Positions 41,596-50,639 are shown, numbered from the stretch's first letter. The stretch is DNA of 64,000 bases from Bacteriovoracaceae bacterium UBA4096 (GCA_002381945.1 DFXY01000035.1:1-64000); one strand, 5' to 3'. Notes: generated by a model from the letters alone, not told the origin. Translations and numbers: made by a program.

Positions 41596-41646
41596 ATCTT
41601 TAACTAAAGATCTGCTCTGAATAACCGATAAAAAAGCGGGTTATTC
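41596..41646. promoter_or_regulatory. two inverted repeats between divergent genes
   Basis: ATCTTTA-AC-TAAAGAT (41596-41611) is a perfect dyad with 7-bp arms. GAATAACC (41619-41626) and GGTTATTC (41639-41646) pair as an 8-bp stem followed by TTTTG, 25 bases before the start at 41671. The first is operator-like; the second could be a leader hairpin or a weak terminator. Confidence 0.35.
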
Positions 41647-41670
41647 TTTTGATTCTCACAGGTGAGCCAC

Positions 41671-42381
41671 ATGAAGATATTTTTTGTTTTTTCACTTCTC
41701 GCTTTTGGTTATGTCTTTTCCCTTTGGAAATGGGGAGGTATGGAGAAAGCGGTTGTCACCAAATGGGAACAGCAGACTCAGATGGAAAAAAAGGCTTTAG
41801 TGCTGGCGAAAGAAAATCGTTTGCTACAAGTAAAGATTTCCGATCTTGAGTATCAGATCTCTGAACTTGAATCAAAGAATAAATACTTTGCAGCTCAGGC
41901 ACAGAGGAAAACCGGTCCGGCGAGAACGATTGCAAGTGTGCCTCAAACGAATACGAATGATCTGGTTAACTATGAAATTTACAAGTGGACTCCGGAAAAA
42001 CTACTCGCTATTGGTGAAAAAGAATTTCATTTCAAAAACTATGAAAAATCTGCTCAGTTCTATAGCGAGCTGATTAACCGTTTTCCAAAACATCAGATCG
42101 TCAGTGATCGGGTACTTTTTGGCGCAGGTGTAGCTGCATTTGAAACAGGAAAGCGTTTTGACTGGTCAGAAAAGTATCTTGATCGTTTAGTGCAAAATTA
42201 CCCGCAGTCAGAGTTCTATCGGGGTGCCAAACTTTGGCTTGCCTTGGCCCAGTATAACCAGGGCGAGCATCAGAAATTTCTTAAAACAGTTGAAGAATTT
42301 CGACTTAAATACCGTAATACAGAAGAATGGAAAATATTAAGCAGGTACTATGAAGACATCTCTTACAAAATTAAGCAGTAG
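41671..42381 (+). CDS. envelope protein with coiled coil and TPR-like repeats (CpoB/YbgF-like)
   Basis: The protein of about 236 residues has an N-terminal membrane anchor (FFVFSLLAFGYVFSLW), a coiled coil (about 25-70, ENRLLQVKISDLEYQISELE) and TPR-like helices: EKLLAIGEKEFHFKNYEKSA, QFYSELINRFPKH, KYLDRLVQNYPQSEFYRGA. This order resembles YbgF/CpoB, which links Tol-Pal and peptidoglycan synthesis, but no tol genes are adjacent. The start is ATG 41671 after AGGTGAG; GTG 41662 is the alternative. It overlaps the FecR-like gene by 32 bases. Confidence 0.65.
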   Translation: MKIFFVFSLLAFGYVFSLWKWGGMEKAVVTKWEQQTQMEKKALVLAKENRLLQVKISDLEYQISELESKNKYFAAQAQRKTGPARTIASVPQTNTNDLVNYEIYKWTPEKLLAIGEKEFHFKNYEKSAQFYSELINRFPKHQIVSDRVLFGAGVAAFETGKRFDWSEKYLDRLVQNYPQSEFYRGAKLWLALAQYNQGEHQKFLKTVEEFRLKYRNTEEWKILSRYYEDISYKIKQ

Positions 42382-43336
42382 CCTTTTACTTCTTTCACTT
42401 TCCTTATCAGTCTGGGCCAAACCAGTGGCACAGGTTACTGAGATATCAGGGACAGTGTTCATGGTAACTGCCGATGGCAAAACGAGTGCCCTAAAACTTA
42501 ATCAGCATCTTGAAGAACAGTCGGAGATTATGGTTTCCAGTGGTTCTTCAATCACTTTGAATGATTATTACGATGCCACTTATCATTTGATCAGTGGATC
42601 TCATTTGAAATTTTTCAATAAATCCGTTCAGCTTAAAAAGGGTAAGACCTGGATACAAGCTTCCAATGCCAAGCATCCACTGGCCCTAACTACTGCCAAT
42701 GGTTATGTGAATTTCAGCAAGGGCGAATTTATTACAATTTTTGATCAGATGACTTCCCGTTCACAGGTTCTGGTCGTTAATGGTGAAGTGGATGTTTCTA
42801 ATATTCTTGATATGGATATGAAGTACGCTATTCCTGCCGGATCCTTCACTGTTGTGGATTCTGAAATTGAAAATGGTTCTCCACGTGCTCCCACTAAGAT
42901 TGGTCTTCAGTCTTTGAACGCTGCTTTGACCGAGTTTAAGCAGTTACCGGTAGAACTTAAAACAAATGAAGGTCGCTCCATTGCTTCGGTTGAAACTTCT
43001 CATCAAGCACCGGTTAAAAAGGGTGAAATCATTTTTATTAAGTCCCACCGACTTCCAGCTTCGGTTGAGACGGTTCGTAGGAAAAAAGTAAAAAGTCCAA
43101 AATTCTCACCGGTGCCAATCAAAATTTATGGTACATCTTGGAAGAAAGCTGAGGCTTTTACGGCCCCAAGAGCACCAGCGTCAATTCAGTCTGTGGCCCC
43201 AAATCTGCCAAAAATAGTGGCCCCAAAGGTGGAAAATGATCCAGAGTTTGAAAACTCTCTTAAGAAGCAAGCTAGTAAGCAACCTAAGTACTCAAAAGAA
43301 CTGGAAAAACTTATTGATGATCTGAAGAGTTACTAG
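42350..43336 (+). CDS. secreted FecR-domain protein
   Basis: A signal peptide (SSLLLLSLSLSVWAK) precedes a FecR-type beta domain (about 25-175): VTEISGTVFMVTADGKTS, EQSEIMVSSGSSITL, LKKGKTWIQASN, VVNGEVDVSN. In many genomes free-standing FecR domains bind peptidoglycan or act as scaffold proteins without a sigma factor, and none is present here. The C-terminal half is basic, Pro-rich and low in order, ending in a charged helix (KYSKELEKLIDDLKSY). It begins inside the TPR-like gene. Confidence 0.7.
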   Translation: MKTSLTKLSSSLLLLSLSLSVWAKPVAQVTEISGTVFMVTADGKTSALKLNQHLEEQSEIMVSSGSSITLNDYYDATYHLISGSHLKFFNKSVQLKKGKTWIQASNAKHPLALTTANGYVNFSKGEFITIFDQMTSRSQVLVVNGEVDVSNILDMDMKYAIPAGSFTVVDSEIENGSPRAPTKIGLQSLNAALTEFKQLPVELKTNEGRSIASVETSHQAPVKKGEIIFIKSHRLPASVETVRRKKVKSPKFSPVPIKIYGTSWKKAEAFTAPRAPASIQSVAPNLPKIVAPKVENDPEFENSLKKQASKQPKYSKELEKLIDDLKSY

Positions 43337-43389
43337 GACTTAGCACATCTTTCCAAGCTATTAATTTCACTTTAATAGTTCCTAAGATA

Positions 43390-43410
43390 ACGGGACCTTC
43401 TGGCCCGTTT
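43390..43410 (+). terminator. weak hairpin after the FecR-like gene
   Basis: ACGGG-A-CC and GG-CCCGT form an imperfect stem around TTCT, followed by only TTTC. It lies about 55 bases past the stop codon at 43336 and may end that unit. Confidence 0.35.
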
Positions 43411-43478
43411 CAGAAGCAACTAAATAATTAAGATATCTTGAGTTTTAGTTCCATCTAAACCTGCCTTAATATACGTTC

Positions 43479-44156
43479 ATGGAAAAGAACAGAATGCACG
43501 TTACAATTATTGACGACAACAAAGACCTTCTAGATGTTTTATCGAGTACTCTAGCAGATTCGTTCACTATCGAATCTTTCACAGAGCCTGATAAAGGACT
43601 CGATTTCATCCGGAACAACCACACTGATGCGATCCTGCTGGATCTGCACATACCGGGTAAAGATGGTTTCCAGGTCTACGAAGAGGTAAAAAGGGCAAAG
43701 CAAAATCTTCCTGTACTCTTCCTAACTGGTGATTCCGATATCGGAGCGCGAGTTAAGGGCCTAGAGATTGGGGCAGATGACTTTTTGCTTAAACCTGTTC
43801 AAACAGAAGAGCTAGTGGCCCGTATTAGAAATCGGATTTCACTTTCAAAACGAAATCTTCAAAATAACAAGGTCATTAAGTTCAAAGATCTGGTAATTGA
43901 TCTCGATGGCCATCAAGTTATCCTAAATAACCAAGCGGTAAGGCTTACTCCAAAAGAGTACCAACTTCTTCTAGTTCTTTCTCAGAATCCTAATCGAGTC
44001 ATTCATAAAGATGACCTGATTCATATGCTGTGGAAAGATGTCCATGTTGAAGTGAATAATTTAGATACTCACTTCTCGAACCTTCGCAGAAAATTGAAGC
44101 CGTTTTCAACCCACATTAAAACGCTCAAGAATCTAGGTTACGTCCTGCGCATATAG
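43479..44156 (+). CDS. OmpR-family response regulator, orphan
   Basis: The 225 residues have a complete receiver (D12, D13, phospho-acceptor D55 in ILLDLHIPGKDG, T83 and K105 in LLKPVQ) and a winged helix (LTPKEYQLLLVLSQNPNRVI, NLDTHFSNLRRKLK, KNLGYVL). So it is a phosphorylation-controlled DNA-binding regulator. No histidine kinase is adjacent; the partner must be elsewhere. Met6 (43494) is another possible start. guaB follows after 57 bases. Confidence 0.9.
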   Translation: MEKNRMHVTIIDDNKDLLDVLSSTLADSFTIESFTEPDKGLDFIRNNHTDAILLDLHIPGKDGFQVYEEVKRAKQNLPVLFLTGDSDIGARVKGLEIGADDFLLKPVQTEELVARIRNRISLSKRNLQNNKVIKFKDLVIDLDGHQVILNNQAVRLTPKEYQLLLVLSQNPNRVIHKDDLIHMLWKDVHVEVNNLDTHFSNLRRKLKPFSTHIKTLKNLGYVLRI

Positions 44157-44182
44157 TTCCCTCTACAAAATTTACGTAAATC

Positions 44183-44211
44183 AGCTATCCTTTGGTAATC
44201 AAAGGATAGCT
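44183..44211 (+). promoter_or_regulatory. SD-sequestering hairpin in front of guaB
   Basis: AGCTATCCTTTG (44183-44194) and CAAAGGATAGCT (44200-44211) make a perfect 12-bp stem with loop GTAAT. The second arm contains AAAGGA (44201-44206), the guaB ribosome site, 7 bases before ATG 44214. In the folded RNA the site is hidden. It could be a translational switch, a protein-bound leader, or a DNA operator; only the structure is seen. Confidence 0.65.
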
Positions 44212-44213
44212 TT

Positions 44214-45677
44214 ATGTTTTACACTGAAGATTCAGCTCTCACCTATGACGATGTTCTCATCGTTCCAAATTACTCCGAAGTCCTCCCGACTGAGGTCAAT
44301 TTAAAAACCAGATTTAGTAAAAACATTTCGATGAACATTCCCATCGCCTCGAGTGCTATGGATACGGTTACTGAATCGAGAACGGCCATTGTGATGGCCC
44401 AGGAAGGCGGGATAGGGGTCATCCATAAGAACATGACACCGGAAGAGCAGGCCTTTGAGGTTGAGAAAGTAAAGAAGTATGAGTCGGGCATGATTATTGA
44501 CCCATTTACTGTGACTCCAGATCAGAAAATATCCGATCTCTTTGACCTGATGAAAAAATATAAAATTTCAGGTTTTCCGGTTGTAGATAATGAAAAAAAA
44601 TTGGTGGGGATGATCACTAATCGTGATTTACGCTTTGTTTCTGATCATTCAAAAAAAGTAAAAGATGTCATGACCTCAAAAAATATAGTGACAGCTCCTG
44701 AAGGAACTAGCTTTGCTAAGGCTAAAGAAATCCTTCAAAATCACCGGGTCGAAAAACTTCCCGTGGTTAATGCATCCGGAAAACTTTGTGGCCTGATAAC
44801 CATTAAGGATATTGAAAAGACTATAGCTTATCCCAATTCAAATAAAGATCAGTACGGGCGGCTTAGGGTGGCAGCAGCTTGCGGAGTATCTGAAAAGGAA
44901 CTGTTAAGAGTAGAGGCACTCATTAAGGCCCATGTAGACGCTATTGTTGTCGATACGGCCCATGGTCACTCAAAAGGAGTGATTGAAATGGTTAAGAGTA
45001 TCAAAAAATTAAATGCAGCAGTTGATGTTATTGCAGGAAATGTTGCCACTGCCCAAGCATGTGAAGATCTGATTGCGGCAGGAGTAGATGGAATTAAAGT
45101 TGGGATTGGACCTGGTTCAATATGTACCACCCGTGTAATTGCCGGCATCGGTGTTCCGCAAATGCAGGCAATTTTTGATTGTAAAAAAGTTTGTTCTAAG
45201 CACGATATTCCTTTCATCGCCGATGGAGGGATTAAGTTTTCAGGTGATATCGTCAAAGCTCTCGCCGGTGGCGCATCTTGTGTCATGATTGGTTCTCTCT
45301 TTGCAGGGACTGATGAAGCCCCTGGTGAAATGGTTCTTTACCAAGGTCGAGCTTATAAAATGTACCGAGGAATGGGATCTTTGGGAGCGATGGAGAAAGG
45401 TTCAAAAGATCGTTATGGCCAGAGTGCTGTTGAAGAAGTTTCTAAACTTGTTCCAGAAGGCATTGAAGGCCAGGTACCTTATCGTGGGTCGCTTGCCAAT
45501 AATTTGTATCACCTCATTGGTGGGGTCAGGTCCGGTATGGGATATGTTGGTGCTGCGACCATGCTACAACTCTCAGAGCGGGCAAAGTTCATTAAAATCA
45601 CGGCAGCTTCTCTTAAAGAATCTCATCCACATGATGTCATTATTACTAAAGAAGCTCCTAATTATCGTCAGGTTTAA
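44214..45677 (+). CDS. guaB: IMP dehydrogenase GuaB
   Basis: GuaB oxidises IMP to XMP with NAD, the control point of guanine nucleotide synthesis. The 487 residues hold the TIM barrel with an inserted pair of CBS domains (about 95-205, MIIDPFTVTPDQK and VMTSKNIVTAPEG), the catalytic Cys loop KVGIGPGSICTTRVIAG, GGIKFSGDIVKALAGGA and the flap with YRGMGSLGAM. Its ribosome site lies in a 12-bp hairpin. guaA follows after 3 bases. Confidence 0.96.
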   Translation: MFYTEDSALTYDDVLIVPNYSEVLPTEVNLKTRFSKNISMNIPIASSAMDTVTESRTAIVMAQEGGIGVIHKNMTPEEQAFEVEKVKKYESGMIIDPFTVTPDQKISDLFDLMKKYKISGFPVVDNEKKLVGMITNRDLRFVSDHSKKVKDVMTSKNIVTAPEGTSFAKAKEILQNHRVEKLPVVNASGKLCGLITIKDIEKTIAYPNSNKDQYGRLRVAAACGVSEKELLRVEALIKAHVDAIVVDTAHGHSKGVIEMVKSIKKLNAAVDVIAGNVATAQACEDLIAAGVDGIKVGIGPGSICTTRVIAGIGVPQMQAIFDCKKVCSKHDIPFIADGGIKFSGDIVKALAGGASCVMIGSLFAGTDEAPGEMVLYQGRAYKMYRGMGSLGAMEKGSKDRYGQSAVEEVSKLVPEGIEGQVPYRGSLANNLYHLIGGVRSGMGYVGAATMLQLSERAKFIKITAASLKESHPHDVIITKEAPNYRQV

Positions 45678-45680
45678 TAC

Positions 45681-47228
45681 ATGAAAAACTCTATCTGGAT
45701 TGTTGATTTTGGTTCCCAGTACACACAACTTATTACACGAAAATTTCGTGAACTTGGATTTACTTCTGAGATCATGACAGTGGAAGATGCATTTGAAAGA
45801 TTGAAAAGCACCGAACCTAAAGCACTAGTTCTTTCCGGTGGGCCTCAGAGCGTTTTTGAGGACGTTACAGACTACCAACAGTTTTTTTCTCATGAGAAAC
45901 TTCCGATACTTGGGATTTGTTATGGCATGCAAATTTTAGGGCAGAAATTCGGCGGAAAAGTAGAGAAGGGTGTTCAGGGAGAATATGGACTGGCCAAACT
46001 GCGAACTGTTCCTGGTTTTACGATCCCAGGTTGTCCTCCTGTTAGCGATGTCTGGATGAGTCACTCCGATCATGTCAGCGTACTGCCTGAGCAATTTAAA
46101 CTTATTTTTCAGAGTGAGAATGGTTTAGTCGCCGGAATTAAGCATGAAGTGCGGCCTATTCTCGGGTTACAATTTCACCCTGAGGTTCATCATACGGTTC
46201 ATGGTAAAGATATCTTGTCCTACTTTTTAAATGATGTTGCTCAATTGAAGGCCGACTGGTCTTCAAAGACCATGCTTGAAACTTCATTGGAAGAAGTAAA
46301 GGCGATTAAAGGCAAAAAAGTGCTCTGTGCGTTTTCAGGGGGAGTGGATTCACTTGTCGCTGCTACCCTTACGCATAAAGTAATCGGTGATGACCTATAT
46401 TGTTTTTTTGTGGATCATGGCCTACTTAGACCACAGGATATTCACCACATCAAACTTCTCCAGGAGAAAACTTCTCTTAATATAGAAATCATTGATGCTT
46501 CAGATTTATTTTTAAAGGCCCTTCATGGTCAGAATGATCCTGAACAGAAAAGAAAAATAATTGGTAAGACCTTTATTGATGTCTTCGAAGAAAAAGTTCA
46601 TCAGTTTGAAAAAAGTCATGGGATAAAATTTGAGTATCTCCTTCAAGGGACTCTGTATCCGGACGTGATTGAATCTATTTCACCTCATAAAAAAGGTGGT
46701 AAATCAGTCACCATAAAATCCCACCATAATGTGGGTGGGCTCCCTGAAAGGATGCACCTTTCCTTACTGGAGCCACTACGCTTTCTCTTTAAAGATGAGG
46801 TAAGAGCAATGGGAGCCGAGCTAGGCCTGGTTCACGACTGGGTTTATCGTCATCCGTTCCCCGGACCTGGAATTGGAGTTCGTGTACTTGGGGGATTGGA
46901 CCGGGAGTCCATTCGTAAAGTTCAGGAATCAGATCAAATTTTGTTTGAAGAATTAAAAGAACACAAACTTTATAATTCCACCTGGCAAGCCTTCACAGTT
47001 CTTTTGCCGGTTAAAACCGTGGGAGTTAAAGGTGATGGTAGAGTTTATGAAGAAGTAATTGCTGTCCGGATGGTTAACTCCCAAGATGGAATGACGGCTT
47101 CGGTAACCGAAGTGCCGTGGTCATTTTTGAATCGTGTTTCATCCAGAATCTGCAATGAAGTCAAAGGAATCACCCGAGTCGTTTATGATTGCACATCAAA
47201 ACCACCCGGGACCATTGAATGGGAATAA
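45681..47228 (+). CDS. guaA: GMP synthase (glutamine-hydrolysing) GuaA
   Basis: GuaA aminates XMP to GMP. The 515 residues have the class I amidotransferase domain (Cys80 in GICYGMQ, LQFHPEVHHT), the ATP-pyrophosphatase domain (AFSGGVDSLVAATL) and the C-terminal dimer domain ending in KPPGTIEWE. It is co-transcribed with guaB, so both steps from IMP to GMP are under one leader. Confidence 0.96.
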   Translation: MKNSIWIVDFGSQYTQLITRKFRELGFTSEIMTVEDAFERLKSTEPKALVLSGGPQSVFEDVTDYQQFFSHEKLPILGICYGMQILGQKFGGKVEKGVQGEYGLAKLRTVPGFTIPGCPPVSDVWMSHSDHVSVLPEQFKLIFQSENGLVAGIKHEVRPILGLQFHPEVHHTVHGKDILSYFLNDVAQLKADWSSKTMLETSLEEVKAIKGKKVLCAFSGGVDSLVAATLTHKVIGDDLYCFFVDHGLLRPQDIHHIKLLQEKTSLNIEIIDASDLFLKALHGQNDPEQKRKIIGKTFIDVFEEKVHQFEKSHGIKFEYLLQGTLYPDVIESISPHKKGGKSVTIKSHHNVGGLPERMHLSLLEPLRFLFKDEVRAMGAELGLVHDWVYRHPFPGPGIGVRVLGGLDRESIRKVQESDQILFEELKEHKLYNSTWQAFTVLLPVKTVGVKGDGRVYEEVIAVRMVNSQDGMTASVTEVPWSFLNRVSSRICNEVKGITRVVYDCTSKPPGTIEWE

Positions 47229-47229
47229 C

Positions 47230-47877
47230 CTAAAACAAGATATCTGAAAAGTTGCCTTCTACGCAATCATCTGAATCTGAACTGGCGCAAAAGACAACAT
47301 TCGTAAGGTCGAGTGTTTGCACTTCAATGTCTGCTAAATCCTGAGTGATGATCGAGAAATTTTTTCCGTGAGTGGATATCATGTTTTTGAAAGAAGGCTT
47401 CCTGAGATCATATTTGATGGAAAGGGCTTCTTTAGTTTCACCTAATTCAAGATTCATTGTGATAATTTCTGAAGATTTTGAAAGGGAACGAATCTCATCG
47501 GCCGAGGCGTCCAGGTCTGCCAGGTCGGCGGCAAGAGTTGGTTTTTCTTCGTAGAAAAGAATGGTTGCTTCGCCGGATTCGAGATTTTCTTCTTTACATG
47601 CAGGTGTCTCAGCAGCAGCAATGATCTCTTTCGAATGAATAATAACTTTAGAACCATCTATCTTTAGAACAGTTTGAACAGACGTTTCAGTCAAATTGCA
47701 AGCACCTAGTGCATTCGTAATGACAGAATTGGTGATAAGTTTTTTTGACATCCCCTCATTGATGGTTTCAAGTTGTGCCTGTCTTTGCATGAGTAGACTT
47801 TTAAAATCATTTAGATCCAGAGTTTGAGCAAAACTGGTTGAAGTTATCAGGCATGAGCACAGAATCAAGGCCTTCAT
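47230..47877 (-). CDS. secreted protein of unknown function
   Basis: The 215 residues have a signal peptide (ALILCSCLITSTSFAQ), four Cys in the mature part (ALGACNL, TPACKE, VVFCAS, DDCVEG) that could form two disulfides, and alternating strands. It faces guaA tail to tail with one base between stop codons. No family recognised. Confidence 0.55.
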   Translation of the reverse strand: MKALILCSCLITSTSFAQTLDLNDFKSLLMQRQAQLETINEGMSKKLITNSVITNALGACNLTETSVQTVLKIDGSKVIIHSKEIIAAAETPACKEENLESGEATILFYEEKPTLAADLADLDASADEIRSLSKSSEIITMNLELGETKEALSIKYDLRKPSFKNMISTHGKNFSIITQDLADIEVQTLDLTNVVFCASSDSDDCVEGNFSDILF

Positions 47878-48076
47878 TTAAAAACTCCTTTAGACATTTT
47901 TGAACTACTTACCAAGTTGTGATTGAGATTTACAGCCCCCAAATTGACACCAGTATATGTCTTTGTGCGATGCCGAGAATGTTTTTGTAAACCTTTGAAA
48001 GCAGGTTACTGCCGGCCGTGAAAATTTGGTGAAGAAGTCTTCGTCTAATAGTGCTGGCCGTGGTAAATCGAGAGGC

Positions 48077-48430
48077 ATGAAAATCTTCCTCATCCTCCTA
48101 AGTCTTGCCAGTTGCACTCAAAAATACGCCGAATATGATTTAATTCGTAAGGTTGATTTTAATAAACAAACCTATGAGCGGCCTGTTCTGATGACTCAAG
48201 TCATACCTCTGGGAAAAGACAATTTAAAAGCTTGTTTTAATCAATGGTTCTTTTTTTCGAATGCTGAAAAAGAAAAGGAATCATCGATCCCCATGTTGAT
48301 CAGAAGTCTTTGCCCAGGTAATGATTATCTTCTTCAATCGGAGATGATGGAGAGTTGGTGGACAACCATTCTATTTACCCGTGCCTGCGTAAGTGTTGAA
48401 ACCAAATGCGCTGAGGCCAGAAAACCTTAA
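48077..48430 (+). CDS. small lipoprotein of unknown function
   Basis: From ATG 48077 the product has 117 residues and a clean lipoprotein signal, MKIFLILLSLASC, with Cys13 as the lipid site. The frame is open back to 48026, but the extra 17 residues are polar and would spoil the signal. Four more Cys follow, so disulfides are likely. The 200 bases between 47878 and the start hold no other gene that I can support. Confidence 0.6.
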   Translation: MKIFLILLSLASCTQKYAEYDLIRKVDFNKQTYERPVLMTQVIPLGKDNLKACFNQWFFFSNAEKEKESSIPMLIRSLCPGNDYLLQSEMMESWWTTILFTRACVSVETKCAEARKP

Positions 48431-48451
48431 AGCGTTTTTGCATTAATTCTG

Positions 48452-49432
48452 ATGATCTTTAAAAGCCTTCTATTCATTTGCATATTATTATTACCTTCTA
48501 TGGTCTGGTCCCAGGCAATTGTTCACTCCATTCATTCTCCCAACGAAATTCTGGTTGAAGTCTTTGAAGCCGAAGGTTTCTTCAAAGGAAAGAAAGTTAT
48601 CGTTCTATCCGCTCGAGATGATAAAATTATCGCAATAGGGCAGATTAAAGATGCACAGATCAGAAAAAGTTCCGGTCTGGTGAAGGTGCGCATTGATGAG
48701 GTAGTAGAAAACCTCATGGTGATGGAGGGTGATGGGGTAGAGCTTCTGGACTTCAAACTTTTTGAAGAAAAAAGAATACCTGGTTTCACTTCGTTAACTC
48801 TTAACAGTAATCAAAAGGTTCCTTCAAAATTTAAAGAACTCGCTTATTTTGGAGTTTTTACTTCTGAAGGTCATACGCTGGATAAAAATGAACTTTTGCT
48901 AAGTCCCTTTCAGATTCAGTACGGCATGACTAATCAGGCAGGACTCAGAGTTGTGAATGCCCTTTGGTTGGATGGTTATGCTAATCTGGGTGGCAAATAT
49001 AAAGTCATGCAAAACCGTTACGCCAAAATTACCTTTAATGGTCTGGGGGCCTATAAAGTTCAGGATCAGGACTGGATTGGACAGCTTGGAGGTGTGATCA
49101 CCCTTCCGGCCAATTCAAAATTCCAAAATCATTTAATGGTTAATATTACTTTTGACCCCCAATATGAAAAAGCTAAGGCGACTGAAGACCTTGGACTCTT
49201 TCGTGATTCTGATATCAGAAGCATTACTGAATATATGACTGATGATTGGAATAGAGTCCTTTATGGTCCAGTTTACAATGTTGAACTACAAACTTTTGGA
49301 GGAACGATTTCTTATATGTGGATCTGGAATTCTTTTCACGTCAGTCTGGGATTGGCCACCCGTGATCTTACGAATCTGACTTTTGGAAGGAAAGGATACT
49401 ATTACGTATATGATTTCTTCTGGCGCTTCTAA
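48452..49432 (+). CDS. outer-membrane barrel-like protein of unknown function
   Basis: A signal peptide (LLFICILLLPSMVWSQ) is followed by an N-terminal beta domain (about 22-105, HSPNEILVEVFEAEGFFKGKKVIVLS, broken) and a C-terminal region of strand pairs (YAKITFNGLGAYKV, NVELQTFGGTISYMW, FHVSLGLATRDL) that ends in YDFFWRF. The terminal Phe and aromatic belts argue for an outer-membrane barrel. It follows the lipoprotein gene by 21 bases and overlaps mtnC tail to tail by 4 bases. Confidence 0.6.
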   Translation: MIFKSLLFICILLLPSMVWSQAIVHSIHSPNEILVEVFEAEGFFKGKKVIVLSARDDKIIAIGQIKDAQIRKSSGLVKVRIDEVVENLMVMEGDGVELLDFKLFEEKRIPGFTSLTLNSNQKVPSKFKELAYFGVFTSEGHTLDKNELLLSPFQIQYGMTNQAGLRVVNALWLDGYANLGGKYKVMQNRYAKITFNGLGAYKVQDQDWIGQLGGVITLPANSKFQNHLMVNITFDPQYEKAKATEDLGLFRDSDIRSITEYMTDDWNRVLYGPVYNVELQTFGGTISYMWIWNSFHVSLGLATRDLTNLTFGRKGYYYVYDFFWRF

Positions 49433-50115
49433 AGGAAGTCCATAAATACCCTGAAGTCACTAACAGCTTCAAAATGAGAAGGCTTAGTTCCCGCTCTTAA
49501 AATGTGAGTAATCCCCATACCAGCATCCTGGGCCGCCTCCAACTCTTCTGGAATGTCTGAGAAAAAATGAATCTCAGCAGGAGATAGACGAGTCTCTTCA
49601 GCGATTCTTTGATAAGATTTTCTCTCTCGTTTACCACCAACTTGCGTATCAAAATAATAAGAAATCATTGGAGTCAGATCACCCTCAGTTGAATAACCGA
49701 AAATCAGTTTTTGAGCATGAATAGAACCTGATGAATATATTCCGATCTTTAAACCTTTATCTAAAATCTTCATGAAAAAAGGTTTAACGTCAGGGTAAAC
49801 GTGGCCTTTAAAATCATTCTTTGTATAACCTACGTCCCAGATTAGCCCCTGGATTTCTTTTAAGGCGCCATGTTTACGATCTATTTTAATCCATTCCAGA
49901 AGTTTTTCTATAACCTCATATAAACCGAGTTGCTTCTGTTCCTCTTGCTGGACGGTCTTTCGAACATCTTCTAGGGCCTTCACGACAGTCGGATGATTTT
50001 GATGATTGAGGACATAATCTTTCAGACATTTTTCCGAGTATGGGAATAAAACTTTATGAACAAAGTTTATGTCTGTTGTGGTGCCTTCAATATCGAAAAG
50101 AAAAAGCTTAATCAT
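49429..50115 (-). CDS. mtnC: enolase-phosphatase E1 (MtnC)
   Basis: MtnC enolises and dephosphorylates DK-MTP-1-P in methionine salvage. The 228-residue HAD protein shows LFLFDIEGTTTDINFVHKVL with the nucleophile Asp8, IGIYSSGSIHAQKLIFGYS, and KRERKSYQRIA, FFSDIPEELEAAQ. It is the last of three salvage genes and overlaps mtnD by 4 bases. Confidence 0.93.
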   Translation of the reverse strand: MIKLFLFDIEGTTTDINFVHKVLFPYSEKCLKDYVLNHQNHPTVVKALEDVRKTVQQEEQKQLGLYEVIEKLLEWIKIDRKHGALKEIQGLIWDVGYTKNDFKGHVYPDVKPFFMKILDKGLKIGIYSSGSIHAQKLIFGYSTEGDLTPMISYYFDTQVGGKRERKSYQRIAEETRLSPAEIHFFSDIPEELEAAQDAGMGITHILRAGTKPSHFEAVSDFRVFMDFL

Positions 50116-50639
50116 AAATTATACTTTTGTTCTTTACCACTATTGGTATAGTTTGCGACCCATCCTTCAGGCGTTTGAAAAATTCTAATTGCTTTCACAA
50201 AATAGCGAGGAGCAAGGTCAAACCAGTGAGTAAAACCTTTAGGGACAGAGATAAAATCCCCTTTTTCACAAAGAAGTTTGAAAACCTCCATCCTGTCTTC
50301 CAGATGAAAATAAAAAAAGCCTTCACCATCAACAAAAAAACGAACTTCATCCTCAGCATGAGTATGTTCAGAGAGAAATTTCATTCGGATCGCTTCTACA
50401 TTTGGAGTATCCTGATGAACATTGATTACGTCGGCGTTAACATACCCATTTTTTTTCATATAGGGGCCAAGTTCATGCTCATAGGCCTTGAGGATCGTTT
50501 CTTGCGAGTCGGTATCCTGAAGAGGCATTGAGGCATGCCACTGTTCAAAAATAATCCCACGATTATTCATGAATATTTTAATGTCGGCAGGATTCTTGAT
50601 CTCTTTTCTCACAGGATCCAAAAGTGTTAGAATGGCCAT
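50112..50639 (-). CDS. mtnD: acireductone dioxygenase MtnD
   Basis: MtnD oxidises the acireductone with O2 to the keto-acid of methionine and formate (iron form) or to CO-yielding products (nickel form). The 175-residue cupin has the metal site HTHAEDEVRFF (two His and Glu) and a later His in PKGFTHWFDL. I use the ATG that overlaps the mtnB stop (TAATG) instead of an upstream start at 50666. Confidence 0.92.
   Translation of the reverse strand: MAILTLLDPVRKEIKNPADIKIFMNNRGIIFEQWHASMPLQDTDSQETILKAYEHELGPYMKKNGYVNADVINVHQDTPNVEAIRMKFLSEHTHAEDEVRFFVDGEGFFYFHLEDRMEVFKLLCEKGDFISVPKGFTHWFDLAPRYFVKAIRIFQTPEGWVANYTNSGKEQKYNL

Noticed and set aside
45289..45684. 131-codon frame inside guaB
   Set aside because: Shadow of the conserved IMP dehydrogenase frame.
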